Shown: piece after piece, positions 16,703 through 26,165 of the stretch | Layout: each line of letters begins with the position of its first letter | Position numbering within the stretch: the first letter of the stretch is position 1 | Origin: Ferruginibacter sp. | Lineage (GTDB): Bacteria > Bacteroidota > Bacteroidia > Chitinophagales > Chitinophagaceae | Direction of reading: 5' to 3' | Length of the DNA: 64,000 nt | Assembly (NCBI GenBank): GCA_025352695.1 | Contig: JANXSK010000132.1 | Location: forward strand, 1 to 64,000 | Translations under genes and position numbers: made by a program | Notes under the pieces: generated by a model | Databases searched by the model: none | Told to the model about the DNA's origin: nothing | What the model saw: only the letters and a program-made list of their open reading frames with translations

Positions 16703-16984
16703 ATGGGTGAATTTTCGATGCAGGATGCTATTAAGCAATTTTTAAAACAAAGCAAATTAAAAAGTGGCGTGCAGGCTTTACGCATTGAAGAAGTATGGGA
16801 ACAGATTATGGGTAAAACCATTGCAAAATACACAGACAAAATTCAAATCATTAATCAAACACTTTTTATTAGCAGTAACGTTGCACAGCTAAAGCATGAA
16901 TTATTATATCAAAAAGAAAAAATAATTGAAAGGGTAAATGAAGCATTGGGCGAAAATGTAATTAATGATGTGGTGATAAAATAA
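16703..16984 (+). CDS. DUF721 / DciA-like protein
   Basis: A 93-residue protein of the DUF721 family, which includes DciA, the ancestral loader of the replicative helicase DnaB. Family features are the N-terminal helix (MQDAIKQFLKQS), VEEVW-like IEEVWEQIMGKTIAKYTDKI and a central strand TLFISSNVAQLKHEL followed by a C-terminal helix ending near INDVVIK. Its location after recF supports a replication role. In Bacteroidota these proteins are short, so helicase loading is an inference from the family rather than a demonstrated activity. Confidence 0.85.
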   Translation: MGEFSMQDAIKQFLKQSKLKSGVQALRIEEVWEQIMGKTIAKYTDKIQIINQTLFISSNVAQLKHELLYQKEKIIERVNEALGENVINDVVIK

Positions 16985-17037
16985 TGTACATCTTCTACGG
17001 GGTTTTATTCAAAGGATTTTTCGGAGAATAAGGCATT

Positions 17038-18096
17038 TTAATATCTCACTCTTGGATCAACTACTGCATATAAAACATCTGCCAGCATATTGATTAATAT
17101 AAAAATGCAGGCACTAATTAACACCGATCCCATTACAACCGGATAATCTAATTTTTCCAATGCATCAACAGTTATTTTTCCTATACCACGCCAGCCAAAA
17201 ATATATTCTACAAAAAAAGCGCCTGCTAATAATTCTGCAAACCAACCCGTAATGGCAGTAATAACAGGATTAAGTGCATTGCGTAAAGCATGTTTAAAAA
17301 TAACTGTTTGGTGGCCTAATCCCTTTGCATAAGCAGTGCGGATATAATCCTGGTTAAGTACATCTAGCATACTGCTTCTGGTGAGCTGGGTAATAATGGC
17401 GAGTGGGCGTATACCAAGTGTAAATGCAGGTAAAATTAAATTTTTAAGCGTTAAATATTTTTCACCGGTTACTTCATCCACATCAAACCAACTGCCGGTT
17501 AAATTTAAACCAGTAAAAGGATGTAATACCACCCCAAATAAAAAAGCAATGATAATTGCCATAAAAAATGAAGGTGCAGATATCCCCGCAATGCTTGCAA
17601 ATACAGCAGAAGTATCCAGCCAGGTTCCTTTTTTAACAGCAGCCAAAACTCCCAATAAAATTCCTGCTACAGTTGCAAAAAGCATTGCCGTAATAGCTAA
17701 TAACAGTGTGCCCGGCAAGGCCTCCATTAATACCATACCTACATTTTTTTTTGTTTGATAACTTTTACGGAGGTAAGGAATTTTTATTCCAACCCGATAG
17801 CTATCGGGTTTAAGATTGCCACCAATAAAAAACCCTTTTAATTCTTTTTTATCGATAGCTGCTTTTTTATGGATACAAACTGGACTAACATCATTGAGGT
17901 ATAAAAAAAATTGTTTCCATTTTGGCTGATCCAGGTAAAGATCTTTACGAATATTGTCCATTGTTTTTTTATCACCGCTTTGCCCAACAATCAATCTTGC
18001 AGGATCACCAAAACCCTGAAACATAAAAAATACCAATACCACTACTCCGAGCAGTACCAATAATGAGTAAACTATTTTTCTAAAAATTTGATTCAA
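17038..18096 (-). CDS. ABC transporter permease, DppB/OppB type
   Basis: An inner-membrane permease of the peptide/nickel ABC importer family, 352 residues. The N-terminus (RKIVYSLLVLLGVVVLVFF, then GDPARLIVGQ) and the C-terminal core with QDYIRTAYAKGLGHQTVIFKHALRNAL (EAA loop contacting the ATPase) are typical. Six transmembrane helices are visible. Between TM1 and TM2 the periplasmic loop carries an insertion of about 50 residues, part of which is encoded by a perfect 20-bp palindrome (17791-17810). No DppC, ATPase or binding-protein gene is adjacent, so the transporter's other parts are encoded elsewhere and the substrate is unknown. Confidence 0.9.
   Translation of the reverse strand: MNQIFRKIVYSLLVLLGVVVLVFFMFQGFGDPARLIVGQSGDKKTMDNIRKDLYLDQPKWKQFFLYLNDVSPVCIHKKAAIDKKELKGFFIGGNLKPDSYRVGIKIPYLRKSYQTKKNVGMVLMEALPGTLLLAITAMLFATVAGILLGVLAAVKKGTWLDTSAVFASIAGISAPSFFMAIIIAFLFGVVLHPFTGLNLTGSWFDVDEVTGEKYLTLKNLILPAFTLGIRPLAIITQLTRSSMLDVLNQDYIRTAYAKGLGHQTVIFKHALRNALNPVITAITGWFAELLAGAFFVEYIFGWRGIGKITVDALEKLDYPVVMGSVLISACIFILINMLADVLYAVVDPRVRY
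17791..17810. repeat. Perfect 20-bp palindrome inside the DppB-type permease gene
   Basis: AACCCGATAG is followed immediately by CTATCGGGTT, a palindrome with no loop. It lies in the variable periplasmic loop of the permease (encoding KPDSYRVG on the minus strand), so it disturbs no conserved motif. Confidence 0.85.
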
Positions 18097-18147
18097 AATA
18101 CAACTAATAATAAAGCGGTAAAATATTTATTAGCAATTAAAAAATTA

Positions 18148-19272
18148 CTACTTACTGATAGCCTTTTTAATATCTGTCCAACTCCACTTACCCTGCACTA
18201 CCGATCCTTTCATTAAAAACAATGTTGGGTTAGCCCTTGCTGCAGTTTTTATTGCAGTTGCATCGCAGGTTAAAATTGGAACCTGGTAGTTGTTTATTTT
18301 ATTAAAAAACATGCCTGTTTTTTCTTTATCCGCAGTTACAACATATAAGGGCCATTTTTGCTCTTTTGCTTTTTGCCACAGGTTTATAAAAGCTGTTGAC
18401 CATTTAACCGTGCTGCCTTCCATATTTTTTAAAAAGAATAAATAATAATTGCCGTTTTGGCTTAGCAGAGATTCTGTAACATCTGTCCCAGCAGAATCGG
18501 TTAAAGAAAAATCATTTATGAGCGGAACATTGTTACTTCCTTTTTGCAAAAGTGTTTCCTTTCTGTCAACATATGTCCAGGTACTATCTGGTAACTCGTT
18601 AACGCCGAATGATTTTTTTATACCGCTTTTTTCATACTCAAATCTGTAGTCAAATTTATCCGGTATTGCTTTGGCAGGCATCTTACGCAATGCTAATAAA
18701 TCATTCCCTTTTTTATAGGGTAAACAATCAGTTAAGGGCAGGTGTTTAATTACATACATTTGTAATAAGCAAACTCCAACAATACTAATCAGTACCAATG
18801 CAGGCGGAAGTATTGAGATAGATAATGGATGAATATATTGTTGCAGTTTCAACAAAAAGATAATGAGCAGTAAAAGAATTATATCTTTTGTAAAAGTTTG
18901 TATAGGCGTAAGTGGAATACAATCGCCAAAGCAACCGCATGTAGCTATTTTTCCACTAAACAACACATAACTTGTTAAAAAAGTAAAGAACAGCATTAGC
19001 AATAACAAAAGCTGCAATACCATCTTTTTTTTGAAGCCTGTTAATAGAGCAACCCCAAGTACAACTTCAATACTTATCATAATCACAGAAAATAAAAAAG
19101 CATTGCTGTACATCCAGTTCATAATAAATGTAGCGTAGCCTTCCCTACCCCACACTTCAAAAAATTCCTGCATTTTATATGTTAATCCCAAAGGATCGAT
19201 TGCTTTTATCAATCCTGAAAAAATAAACAAAACACCCACTATAATTCTTGCAATGGTTACGCTTAATTTCAT
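18148..19272 (-). CDS. DoxX/MauE-like membrane protein, BT_3928 family
   Basis: A 374-residue protein with an N-terminal four-helix DoxX/MauE-type membrane domain (starting VTIARIIVGVLFIFSGLIKAI) and a further helix around residue 160. A soluble C-terminal half follows that looks thioredoxin-like (strand ending YYLFFLKN and the cis-Pro-type region ANPTLFLMKG), without a CxxC in its active-site position. The membrane part contains the conserved CGCFGDCIPL cluster typical of MauE-like proteins, suggesting involvement in disulfide handling (inference). It forms a set with DUF1599 and folP, an arrangement common in Bacteroidota. Confidence 0.82.
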   Translation of the reverse strand: MKLSVTIARIIVGVLFIFSGLIKAIDPLGLTYKMQEFFEVWGREGYATFIMNWMYSNAFLFSVIMISIEVVLGVALLTGFKKKMVLQLLLLLMLFFTFLTSYVLFSGKIATCGCFGDCIPLTPIQTFTKDIILLLLIIFLLKLQQYIHPLSISILPPALVLISIVGVCLLQMYVIKHLPLTDCLPYKKGNDLLALRKMPAKAIPDKFDYRFEYEKSGIKKSFGVNELPDSTWTYVDRKETLLQKGSNNVPLINDFSLTDSAGTDVTESLLSQNGNYYLFFLKNMEGSTVKWSTAFINLWQKAKEQKWPLYVVTADKEKTGMFFNKINNYQVPILTCDATAIKTAARANPTLFLMKGSVVQGKWSWTDIKKAISK

Positions 19273-19324
19273 ACTTATTTTTTATTGGTTACAATCGATT
19301 TAATCTGCCACTTCCCATTCTTAT

Positions 19325-19873
19325 TTATATTGAATGCTTTCCTTCGTCTATCAAAATCAAAGCAAATACAGCATAATTTATAATATCATAATAGTTGGCA
19401 TCAATGCCTTCACTTATAATTGTTGCACCATCATTTAGCAAAATCTGTTTAATGCGTAAAAGCTTTGCCAGTATCAGATCAGTAAAACTTTCCTGACTCA
19501 TATCCCGCCAAGCTTCTCCGTAATCATGGTTTTTATCCAGCATCAAATCCTTAGCGTTGCTAACTTTATCTTTATATAATTGGACTACTTCGGTTACGGG
19601 CAAATCTTCTCTTTCATCATTTTGTTTATCAAGTTGTATCAATCCGATGATGGCGTAATTTAAAATGCCTTTAAATTCACTCAATATATTATCTCCAATT
19701 TTTTGTTCACCTTTTTCTTGTATGGTGCGGATGCGTTTGGCTTTAATATAAATTTGATCTACTACAGAAATAGTGCGGTAAACCCTCCAAGAGGTACCAT
19801 AATCTTTAGTTTTTTTTAAAAAAATTTCTTCGCAGGTTTGTATAGCGGTATCGTATTGCTGGTTTGTGTTCAT
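19325..19873 (-). CDS. DUF1599 (nucleotide-modification-associated) protein
   Basis: A protein of about 182 residues formed of two copies of the DUF1599 unit, each with a K-x-x-DYG-x-x-W motif: KKTKDYGTSWRVYR in the first half and KNHDYGEAWRDMS in the second. The second half of each unit carries Asp/Asn-rich helices (IGDNILSEFKGILNYAIIG and ANYYDIINYAVFA), reminiscent of all-alpha NTP pyrophosphohydrolases such as MazG. The biochemical activity is not established. The frame extends 32 codons further upstream, but the family starts at the ATG at 19873. It is divergent from folP, with a 55-base gap. Confidence 0.85.
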   Translation of the reverse strand: MNTNQQYDTAIQTCEEIFLKKTKDYGTSWRVYRTISVVDQIYIKAKRIRTIQEKGEQKIGDNILSEFKGILNYAIIGLIQLDKQNDEREDLPVTEVVQLYKDKVSNAKDLMLDKNHDYGEAWRDMSQESFTDLILAKLLRIKQILLNDGATIISEGIDANYYDIINYAVFALILIDEGKHSI

Positions 19874-19928
19874 TGTTTGTTGAATGTTGCTACTTTTGTT
19901 TTTTATCAAAAATACTTGTTTCTGCCTG

Positions 19929-20759
19929 ATGTACACACTTAACTGTAGAGGAAAATTATTGGTAATCAATAAACCATTGGTGATGGGTATTCTAAATATT
20001 ACACCAGATTCTTTTTACGACAAGCACTTGCACAAAGGCATGTATGCTATTATGGCTCAGGCCGATAAAATGATCAGCGAAGGTGCGGACATACTCGATA
20101 TTGGCGGACAAACCACTAAACCAGGAAGTAAACGCATCAGTGCTCAGGAAGAGCAAGCAAGAGTTTTGCCAGTTATTGAATTGTTGCAACAAAAATATCC
20201 TGATCTGCTTTTATCAATCGATACTTATTATGCTGCTGTAGCTATTGACGCAGTTAATGCCGGGGCTGGTATTATTAACGATATCAGTGGCGGTAATATG
20301 GACACAGCTATGCTACAAACTGTAGCAGCTTTACAGGTTCCCTATATCTGCATGCACATGAAAGGCACACCGGAAACAATGCAACAAAATGCCAGTTATG
20401 TTGATGTAGTAAATGAAGTGCTTGATTATTTTATTGAAAAGTTAGCCACTTGTACTGCCGCAGGCATCAAAGATGTTATCATCGATCCCGGTATTGGTTT
20501 TGGTAAAACAATCCAACATAATTTTAAATTACTCAAAAATTTAAGTGCTTTTCAATTACTGGACAAACCTATCTTGGCGGGACTTTCAAGAAAAGGAACC
20601 ATTTATAAAACGCTTAACATTACTGCCGAAGAAGCCCTCAATGGAACAACTGTATTAAATACTTTAGCGCTGTTTAATGGTGCCAACATTATAAGGGTGC
20701 ATGATGTTAAAGAAGCAAAAGAAATTATAACCCTGCTTGATAATTACAAAGAAGCATAA
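19929..20759 (+). CDS. folP: Dihydropteroate synthase
   Basis: FolP joins p-aminobenzoate with dihydropterin pyrophosphate to give dihydropteroate, a step of folate synthesis and the sulfonamide target. Signature segments are VMGILNITPDSFYDKHLH near the N-terminus, GADILDIGGQTTKPGSK, INDISGGN, CMHMKGTPETMQ, DVIIDPGIGFGKT and GLSRKGTIYK. A longer frame is open from 19884, but the ATG at 19929 (MYTLNCRGKLL) fits the family start and gives about 276 residues. The sulfonamide-binding loops look normal. It is divergent from the DUF1599 gene. Confidence 0.96.
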   Translation: MYTLNCRGKLLVINKPLVMGILNITPDSFYDKHLHKGMYAIMAQADKMISEGADILDIGGQTTKPGSKRISAQEEQARVLPVIELLQQKYPDLLLSIDTYYAAVAIDAVNAGAGIINDISGGNMDTAMLQTVAALQVPYICMHMKGTPETMQQNASYVDVVNEVLDYFIEKLATCTAAGIKDVIIDPGIGFGKTIQHNFKLLKNLSAFQLLDKPILAGLSRKGTIYKTLNITAEEALNGTTVLNTLALFNGANIIRVHDVKEAKEIITLLDNYKEA

Positions 20760-21357
20760 ATTAAATTTATTGGTCTGAAGGCAATATGGAACTGCGCAAC
20801 CAGTCCGTAAATTACAACGGATTACATTCATATAATTTTCCAGTTAACGTTGGTTTGCATTGTTCAATATTAATATTTACAGCAAAAAATATAATTTTAC
20901 AAAAGCTTTGCCTTCCTCCTATGTTTATTTAATTATTCCCACCCACTACTACAGATGCATTCATCAAAATTTTCCGCTAATCATCTAATAATAATTAGGT
21001 CTTTATAATTGTTGGCATTGAGCTTATATAATGCAATGCGATGTAATAAAATTTGCCGCCTGTTTGATTGTTTTACAATTTCAAAAAAGAAATGTAAAAC
21101 ATTTCATTAATCTTTTTCTGTCATAGAAAAATATTACTAATTCATAAAAGGTTAAACGACTTTTTTCTACTATTTTTTATTAACGTAGCTGATTTACAAA
21201 TGATTTAGACTTTGTGTTTTCATTTATTTATAAAAATTGCTAAATGATTAAAGCTAGAATTATAAAAAGATGTAATTCAATAACCGCAGCTTTTCGTCTA
21301 TGCTCCTCTTTAATTGATAATTATTAATAAAACTTTCATTTAAATAATTAAAAAAGT
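20760..21357. other. Gene-free AT-rich region
   Basis: About 600 bases with stop codons in all frames and no recognisable RNA gene or hairpin-plus-T-run terminator. It separates the folP transcript from the ROK-SusCD locus. It may contain distal control sequence for the ROK gene, but no convincing motif beyond the inverted repeat listed next was seen. Confidence 0.5.
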
Positions 21358-21385
21358 AAAACTTATTTAATTATTTAATAAGTTT
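21358..21385. promoter_or_regulatory. Inverted repeat upstream of the ROK gene, candidate operator
   Basis: AAACTTATT and AATAAGTTT form perfect 9-base arms around a ten-base centre, 45 bases before the ROK start codon. AT-rich palindromes of this form are typical binding sites of NagC/Mlc/XylR-type ROK regulators. A half-site AAACTT recurs near 22674, ahead of susC. Operator function is inferred. Confidence 0.4.
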
Positions 21386-21429
21386 ATATATCTTCATTAA
21401 GAATTCATTAACAAAGTTTGTATTAAAAA

Positions 21430-22641
21430 ATGCTTATTGCAAAAAAGAAAAGTTTAGGTAAAAATAAAATTTTAAAAGAATTGTATTTTAATAATAAACT
21501 TTCCTGTGCAGATTTATGCTTACAAATTAATAACAGTTTTTCTATTACCCAGAAACTAATTGATGAGCTTGTTCAAAAAAATTTAGTGACAGAAAATATA
21601 CAGGCTGTATCAGCAGGCGAACGAGGAGCCTTAACTTATTCATATACGAAAAATGCGATGTATTTGGTAGCCATAACTATGGACCAGTTTGTTACGAAAA
21701 TAGCCATCATGAATGTTCAAAACAATTTTGTTTCACCCATTAAAAAAATTGTTTTGCCATTACAAAATAATTCGGAAGCACTAGAGGTATTGATAGAAAA
21801 AATAGCCCAGATGATTGAGTTATGTGGCATCCCGAAAGAAAAATTTGTTGGCATAGGAATCGGTATGCCAGGTTTTGTAGATGCAAAAAAGGGTATTAAT
21901 TATTCATTTTTGCAATTACCCAATAATAAGAGTATCACCAAACATATTGCTGAAAAGATTGGCATACCGGTATTTATAGATAATGATTCAAACCTTATTG
22001 GGTTGACGGAACTACGTTTTGGTGCGGCAAAAGATGATAGAGATGCGATGGTTATCAATATAGGCTGGGGAGTTGGTTTAGGTTTGATATTAAACGAACA
22101 AATATACAGAGGTTATGAGGGTTTCGCCGGTGAATTTAGCAATATACCACTTTTTTTAAATGGTAAATTATGCTGGTGCGGAAAAGCGGGGTGCCTTGAA
22201 ACTGAAACCTCCTTTTTATTTTTAATAGAAAGAGCTAGGAAAGGAATAAATGAAGGCCGTATTTCTGTATTAAGTGCTCTTCCTTTAGATGATATTGAAT
22301 TAGCCTGTGCTGCTATAATTAAAGCAGTAAATGCGAGCGACCAGTTTGCAATAGAACTTTTTTCAAAAGCGGGCTATAATATTGGCAAACGTGTGGCTTT
22401 TTTAATTCAGCTTTTAAATCAAAAAAAAATTATTATCAGTGGAAGGGGTTCTACTGCAGGGCAAGTATGGCGGATACCCATACAAAAAGCTTTAAATGAA
22501 TATTGTATTCACAGACTTCTTCAAAGTACTTGTATTGAAATTTCAACAATGGGAATAGAGGTAGAATTAATTGGAGCAGCTTCACTGATCATGGAAAATT
22601 ACGAACATTTACGGGTTTTAAAACTTGAATCAAGTCATTAG
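21430..22641 (+). CDS. ROK family transcriptional regulator (NagC/XylR-like)
   Basis: A 403-residue protein with an N-terminal winged-helix region (NKILKELYFNNKLSCADLC and the recognition helix up to ELVQKNLV), then a ROK sugar-kinase-like core. Core signatures include IGIGMPGFVD, IDNDSNLIGLTELRFG with the kinase-type Asp, and the zinc motif CWCGKAGCLE. The motif normally written GE-x-G-H appears as GEFSN, so the His that helps bind zinc is replaced. It is therefore probably a regulator rather than an active kinase, sensing a sugar or sugar phosphate (inference). It is followed by susC-susD on the same strand and has an inverted repeat just upstream. Confidence 0.9.
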   Translation: MLIAKKKSLGKNKILKELYFNNKLSCADLCLQINNSFSITQKLIDELVQKNLVTENIQAVSAGERGALTYSYTKNAMYLVAITMDQFVTKIAIMNVQNNFVSPIKKIVLPLQNNSEALEVLIEKIAQMIELCGIPKEKFVGIGIGMPGFVDAKKGINYSFLQLPNNKSITKHIAEKIGIPVFIDNDSNLIGLTELRFGAAKDDRDAMVINIGWGVGLGLILNEQIYRGYEGFAGEFSNIPLFLNGKLCWCGKAGCLETETSFLFLIERARKGINEGRISVLSALPLDDIELACAAIIKAVNASDQFAIELFSKAGYNIGKRVAFLIQLLNQKKIIISGRGSTAGQVWRIPIQKALNEYCIHRLLQSTCIEISTMGIEVELIGAASLIMENYEHLRVLKLESSH

Positions 22642-22758
22642 CTAGACAGCAAGTGAAAGGGGTCAAAAGAATAAAACTTGAGATTTATTAATCTTTATAA
22701 ATAGCCCGGATTGAACTAAAAATCCATTAAATATTTCTTAACACTTAAATCAATTGCG

Positions 22759-25700
22759 ATGAAAAAAACAAAAAATCGATTACTAATGCTGTTATTCATA
22801 CTGGTTATGAATAATATGATGTTACTCGCCCAAGTGAAACGAACCGTCACTGGTGAGGTTAAAGACAACAAAGGACTACCGGTCACATCTGCGACCGTAA
22901 ATGTAAAAGGGAGTAGTCAATCTACAACCACAGATGACAAGGGGCGATATTCAATTACATTGGAAAAAACCAATGCAATATTGATAATTAGTTCAGTTGG
23001 GTTCAGTTCAAAAGCAGTGAATTCAGCAGGTGCTTTTCAATTGGATATTACGCTTAACGCTTCAGCAGCCGATTTGAATGAAGTTGTAGTAACTGCCTTA
23101 GGTGTAAAAAGGGATAAAAAATCGATTGGCTATGCTGTTCAGCAGATTAAAGCCGAAGCCATTACCATTGCAGCGCCAGTTGATATTGCACAGGGATTAC
23201 AGGGTAAAGTAGCTGGTTTAAATATTACTACCAGCAATGGATTGTCCAATGCTTCTTCCCGTATAGTTATCAGGGGTAACAATAGTTTATTTGGTAATAA
23301 CCAACCTTTGATTGTAGTGGATGGTGCAATATTAGACAATAAATCTGTGCCGCAATCCAATACAGAAAGTAGCCTTGGTGGTTATCAGGATTGGGGCAAC
23401 TACCTGAGTTATATGAATATGGATAACGTTGAAAACGTTTCTGTTTTGAAAGGGCCAAATGCTGCAGCCTTGTACGGTGCAAAGGGCGGCAATGGTGTTA
23501 TATTAATTACATCCAAAAAAGGAGTCGCTCGAAAAGGTATTGGTTTAGAATACAATTATTCCGGTATGTATACCAATGCTACCAGGAATATGGATGTACA
23601 AAATGAATATGGTGGTGGGTTTGCTACTGCATTATTTACTGCAAATCCTAAACTTCCAAAAACTTCAACCGGCGAAAATTATTTACCAACTTTATATCCT
23701 GCAGGTTGGATGCCCAATGGCGGTAATGCTTATGCCACCGGAGGTACAGGCGTGGAATCATCTCACAATTCAATACCTGGTGGTAGAAATACTTGGGATC
23801 AGTTTAGCTGGTTTGGTGCAGGTTCTTCCTGGGGACCAAAGTTGGATGGTTCAATGGTGCGTTGGTGGGATGGTCAGTTAAGATCATATTCTCCACAACC
23901 TAATAACAGGTCCTACATGTTTCAGCAGGGCACCACTTCCCAACATAATGTTGCCTTCTCTTCAGCAGGTGATTTTGGAAGTATCCGTATGTCGGCTTCT
24001 TTTGCAGATGCTACACAGCCTGTACCAAATGTGAGCAATAAGAATACTAATTTCTCATTAGGTTCGAATATTAAAATTTCAAAAATATTAAGTGCTGAAA
24101 TTTCGGCAACTTATAATAAAAATGACCGGTTAAATTCTCCTGAAATAGGAACGAATAATTCATGGTCTAAATTCATGATCTACGGCATGTCAAGAGAGTA
24201 TCAGCCATTGGAAAAATCGATTTATAAAAATGCGGATGGTTCACAGAATCTATTTCCTGGTGCTTATCCACACGCTGAATATAGCAAAGATTTATTTTGG
24301 TCAACGTATGAACATAACCAGCATTTATACAGGGATGAATTTTTAAGTACTTTTAAATTGAATGCAGAAATTACACCGTGGTTAAATGCATTTGTAAGAA
24401 CTTCTGTCGATTTAATTGGCAGCGAGTTTGAATCAAAAAATACTACTACTAATCCTGATAGAGTTAGCGGAGGTTATTTTGGCAGAACCGTAAGCAAGGA
24501 TAAAGTTTATAATACTGATGTTATGGCAACTGCCCATAAAAATGATTTTTTTATAAAAGGGTTAAACGCAAGCGTTTCAGGAATGTTTAATACCTACTCT
24601 AATAATTCAAGAGGTGTTATGGGTTCAAACTCAAGCACGTTCGCCGTACCCGGTGTCTATTCTTTGTCAAACTGGGTAAATATAAATAACACATCTATGA
24701 GGGAAACCCGTTATGATGTTAAATCTCAATCAGTACTTGGGCTTGTCAATCTTAGCTATAAGGATTATTTGTTTCTTGATATAACGGGTAGAAATGATGT
24801 AACTTCTACACTTCCAAAAGGAGACAATTCAACATTTTATCCTTCTGCCAATGCTGCTTTTGTATTTACAGAGGCATTTGATTTAGGAAAACTAAAAAAT
24901 ATCCTTTCCTATGGTAAGCTAAGGGTAGCCTATGGCAAAAGTGCTAATGGCACAGACCCCTATCAGTTAGACAATACCTATAATGTTGGAACATTTGGCG
25001 GGCAATCTACCAATTCATTGCCATCAACGGTTCCTCCCTATAAACTGGTTTTTCAAACGTCAGAATCGATAGAAATAGGCGCAAATCTTGGCCTGTTCGA
25101 CAACAAAATAAATCTTGATTTTACCTATTATGATATTCTTTCTAAAGATCAAATTTTGCAGGCTGCATTGCCAGCTTCATCTGGTGCAACGCTTGTTACT
25201 TTTAACTCAGGTAAGTTAAGAAACAAGGGCGTAGAAATTATTCTTAGCGCTAATCCGATAAGAACTAAAAATTTCTCATGGAATACCTCTTTGAATTTTG
25301 CTAAAAACAACAACTTTATTGAAGAATTAGCACCTGGGGTTAAGGAGCAATGGTTAGGTGATATATTTGGAAACCTTGGTGTGGTAATGAAAGTTGCTCC
25401 AGGTCAAAAATATGGGGCAATTTATGGAACTGATTTTCTAAGAGATGGACAGGGACGTAAACAAGTTAAAAACATTTTGGACCTAACAACAAGCGCCATT
25501 GTTGGAACTGAGTATATAATGACAAATGAACAGGTTCAAATTGGTAATGCAGCACCTAAGTTTACAGGTGGCTGGGGAAATACTTTTAAGTATAAAAGGT
25601 TTTCCTTTTATGGCCTGATTGATTTTAAAGTGGGTGGCGATATTTATTCAGTTGATCATGCTACTGCTGCTGGTAGTGGTTTACTTCCAGAAACATTGTA

Positions 25701-26142
25701 TGAAAGAAACGGAGGTGGCTTACCTTATACTTACCCTGATGGCTCAACTGCTAACCATGGTGTAATTTTAGAAGGCTTTAATATAGATGACAAGAAAGAA
25801 AATGACAGGGTAGTAAATTATTTGTACAAATGGGGAAATATGTATGCAGGCTGGTCACATCTTAACAGACCAAGAAGTTTATCTGTTTTTGAAAACACCT
25901 GGGTTAAGTTACGTGAAGTAGCAATTACTTATGACTTGCCACAGCACATTGTAAGTAAAGCAAAAATATTCCAAAGTCTTTCTCTTTCTTTGATCGGAAG
26001 AAATATAGGATACTTGTATACAACGTTGCCTGATCATCTTAACCCTGAAGCAATTAATGGAACTGGAAATGCACAAGGTTTGCAGTGGTCTGCTTACCCA
26101 AGCTTTAGGTCATTTGGTTTTTCCTTAAGGGCTAAATTTTAA
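22759..26142 (+). CDS. SusC/RagA family TonB-linked outer membrane protein
   Basis: A 1127-residue TonB-dependent importer of the SusC/RagA class. It has a Sec signal peptide (to about residue 25, MMLLAQ), a carboxypeptidase-like regulatory domain (TVTGEVKDNKGLPVTSATV, about 28-105), then the segment LNEVVVTALG that acts as the TonB-box region. The plug follows (LQGKVAGLNITTSNG, IVIRGNNSLFG and PLIVVDGAILDN), then a 22-strand barrel ending in the C-terminal Phe (FGFSLRAKF). With SusD it forms a pedal-bin importer for oligosaccharides or peptides; the substrate cannot be read from sequence. SusD begins 23 bases downstream. Confidence 0.96.
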   Translation: MKKTKNRLLMLLFILVMNNMMLLAQVKRTVTGEVKDNKGLPVTSATVNVKGSSQSTTTDDKGRYSITLEKTNAILIISSVGFSSKAVNSAGAFQLDITLNASAADLNEVVVTALGVKRDKKSIGYAVQQIKAEAITIAAPVDIAQGLQGKVAGLNITTSNGLSNASSRIVIRGNNSLFGNNQPLIVVDGAILDNKSVPQSNTESSLGGYQDWGNYLSYMNMDNVENVSVLKGPNAAALYGAKGGNGVILITSKKGVARKGIGLEYNYSGMYTNATRNMDVQNEYGGGFATALFTANPKLPKTSTGENYLPTLYPAGWMPNGGNAYATGGTGVESSHNSIPGGRNTWDQFSWFGAGSSWGPKLDGSMVRWWDGQLRSYSPQPNNRSYMFQQGTTSQHNVAFSSAGDFGSIRMSASFADATQPVPNVSNKNTNFSLGSNIKISKILSAEISATYNKNDRLNSPEIGTNNSWSKFMIYGMSREYQPLEKSIYKNADGSQNLFPGAYPHAEYSKDLFWSTYEHNQHLYRDEFLSTFKLNAEITPWLNAFVRTSVDLIGSEFESKNTTTNPDRVSGGYFGRTVSKDKVYNTDVMATAHKNDFFIKGLNASVSGMFNTYSNNSRGVMGSNSSTFAVPGVYSLSNWVNINNTSMRETRYDVKSQSVLGLVNLSYKDYLFLDITGRNDVTSTLPKGDNSTFYPSANAAFVFTEAFDLGKLKNILSYGKLRVAYGKSANGTDPYQLDNTYNVGTFGGQSTNSLPSTVPPYKLVFQTSESIEIGANLGLFDNKINLDFTYYDILSKDQILQAALPASSGATLVTFNSGKLRNKGVEIILSANPIRTKNFSWNTSLNFAKNNNFIEELAPGVKEQWLGDIFGNLGVVMKVAPGQKYGAIYGTDFLRDGQGRKQVKNILDLTTSAIVGTEYIMTNEQVQIGNAAPKFTGGWGNTFKYKRFSFYGLIDFKVGGDIYSVDHATAAGSGLLPETLYERNGGGLPYTYPDGSTANHGVILEGFNIDDKKENDRVVNYLYKWGNMYAGWSHLNRPRSLSVFENTWVKLREVAITYDLPQHIVSKAKIFQSLSLSLIGRNIGYLYTTLPDHLNPEAINGTGNAQGLQWSAYPSFRSFGFSLRAKF

Positions 26143-26165
26143 CTTTAAATCTAAAAATTACGAAA

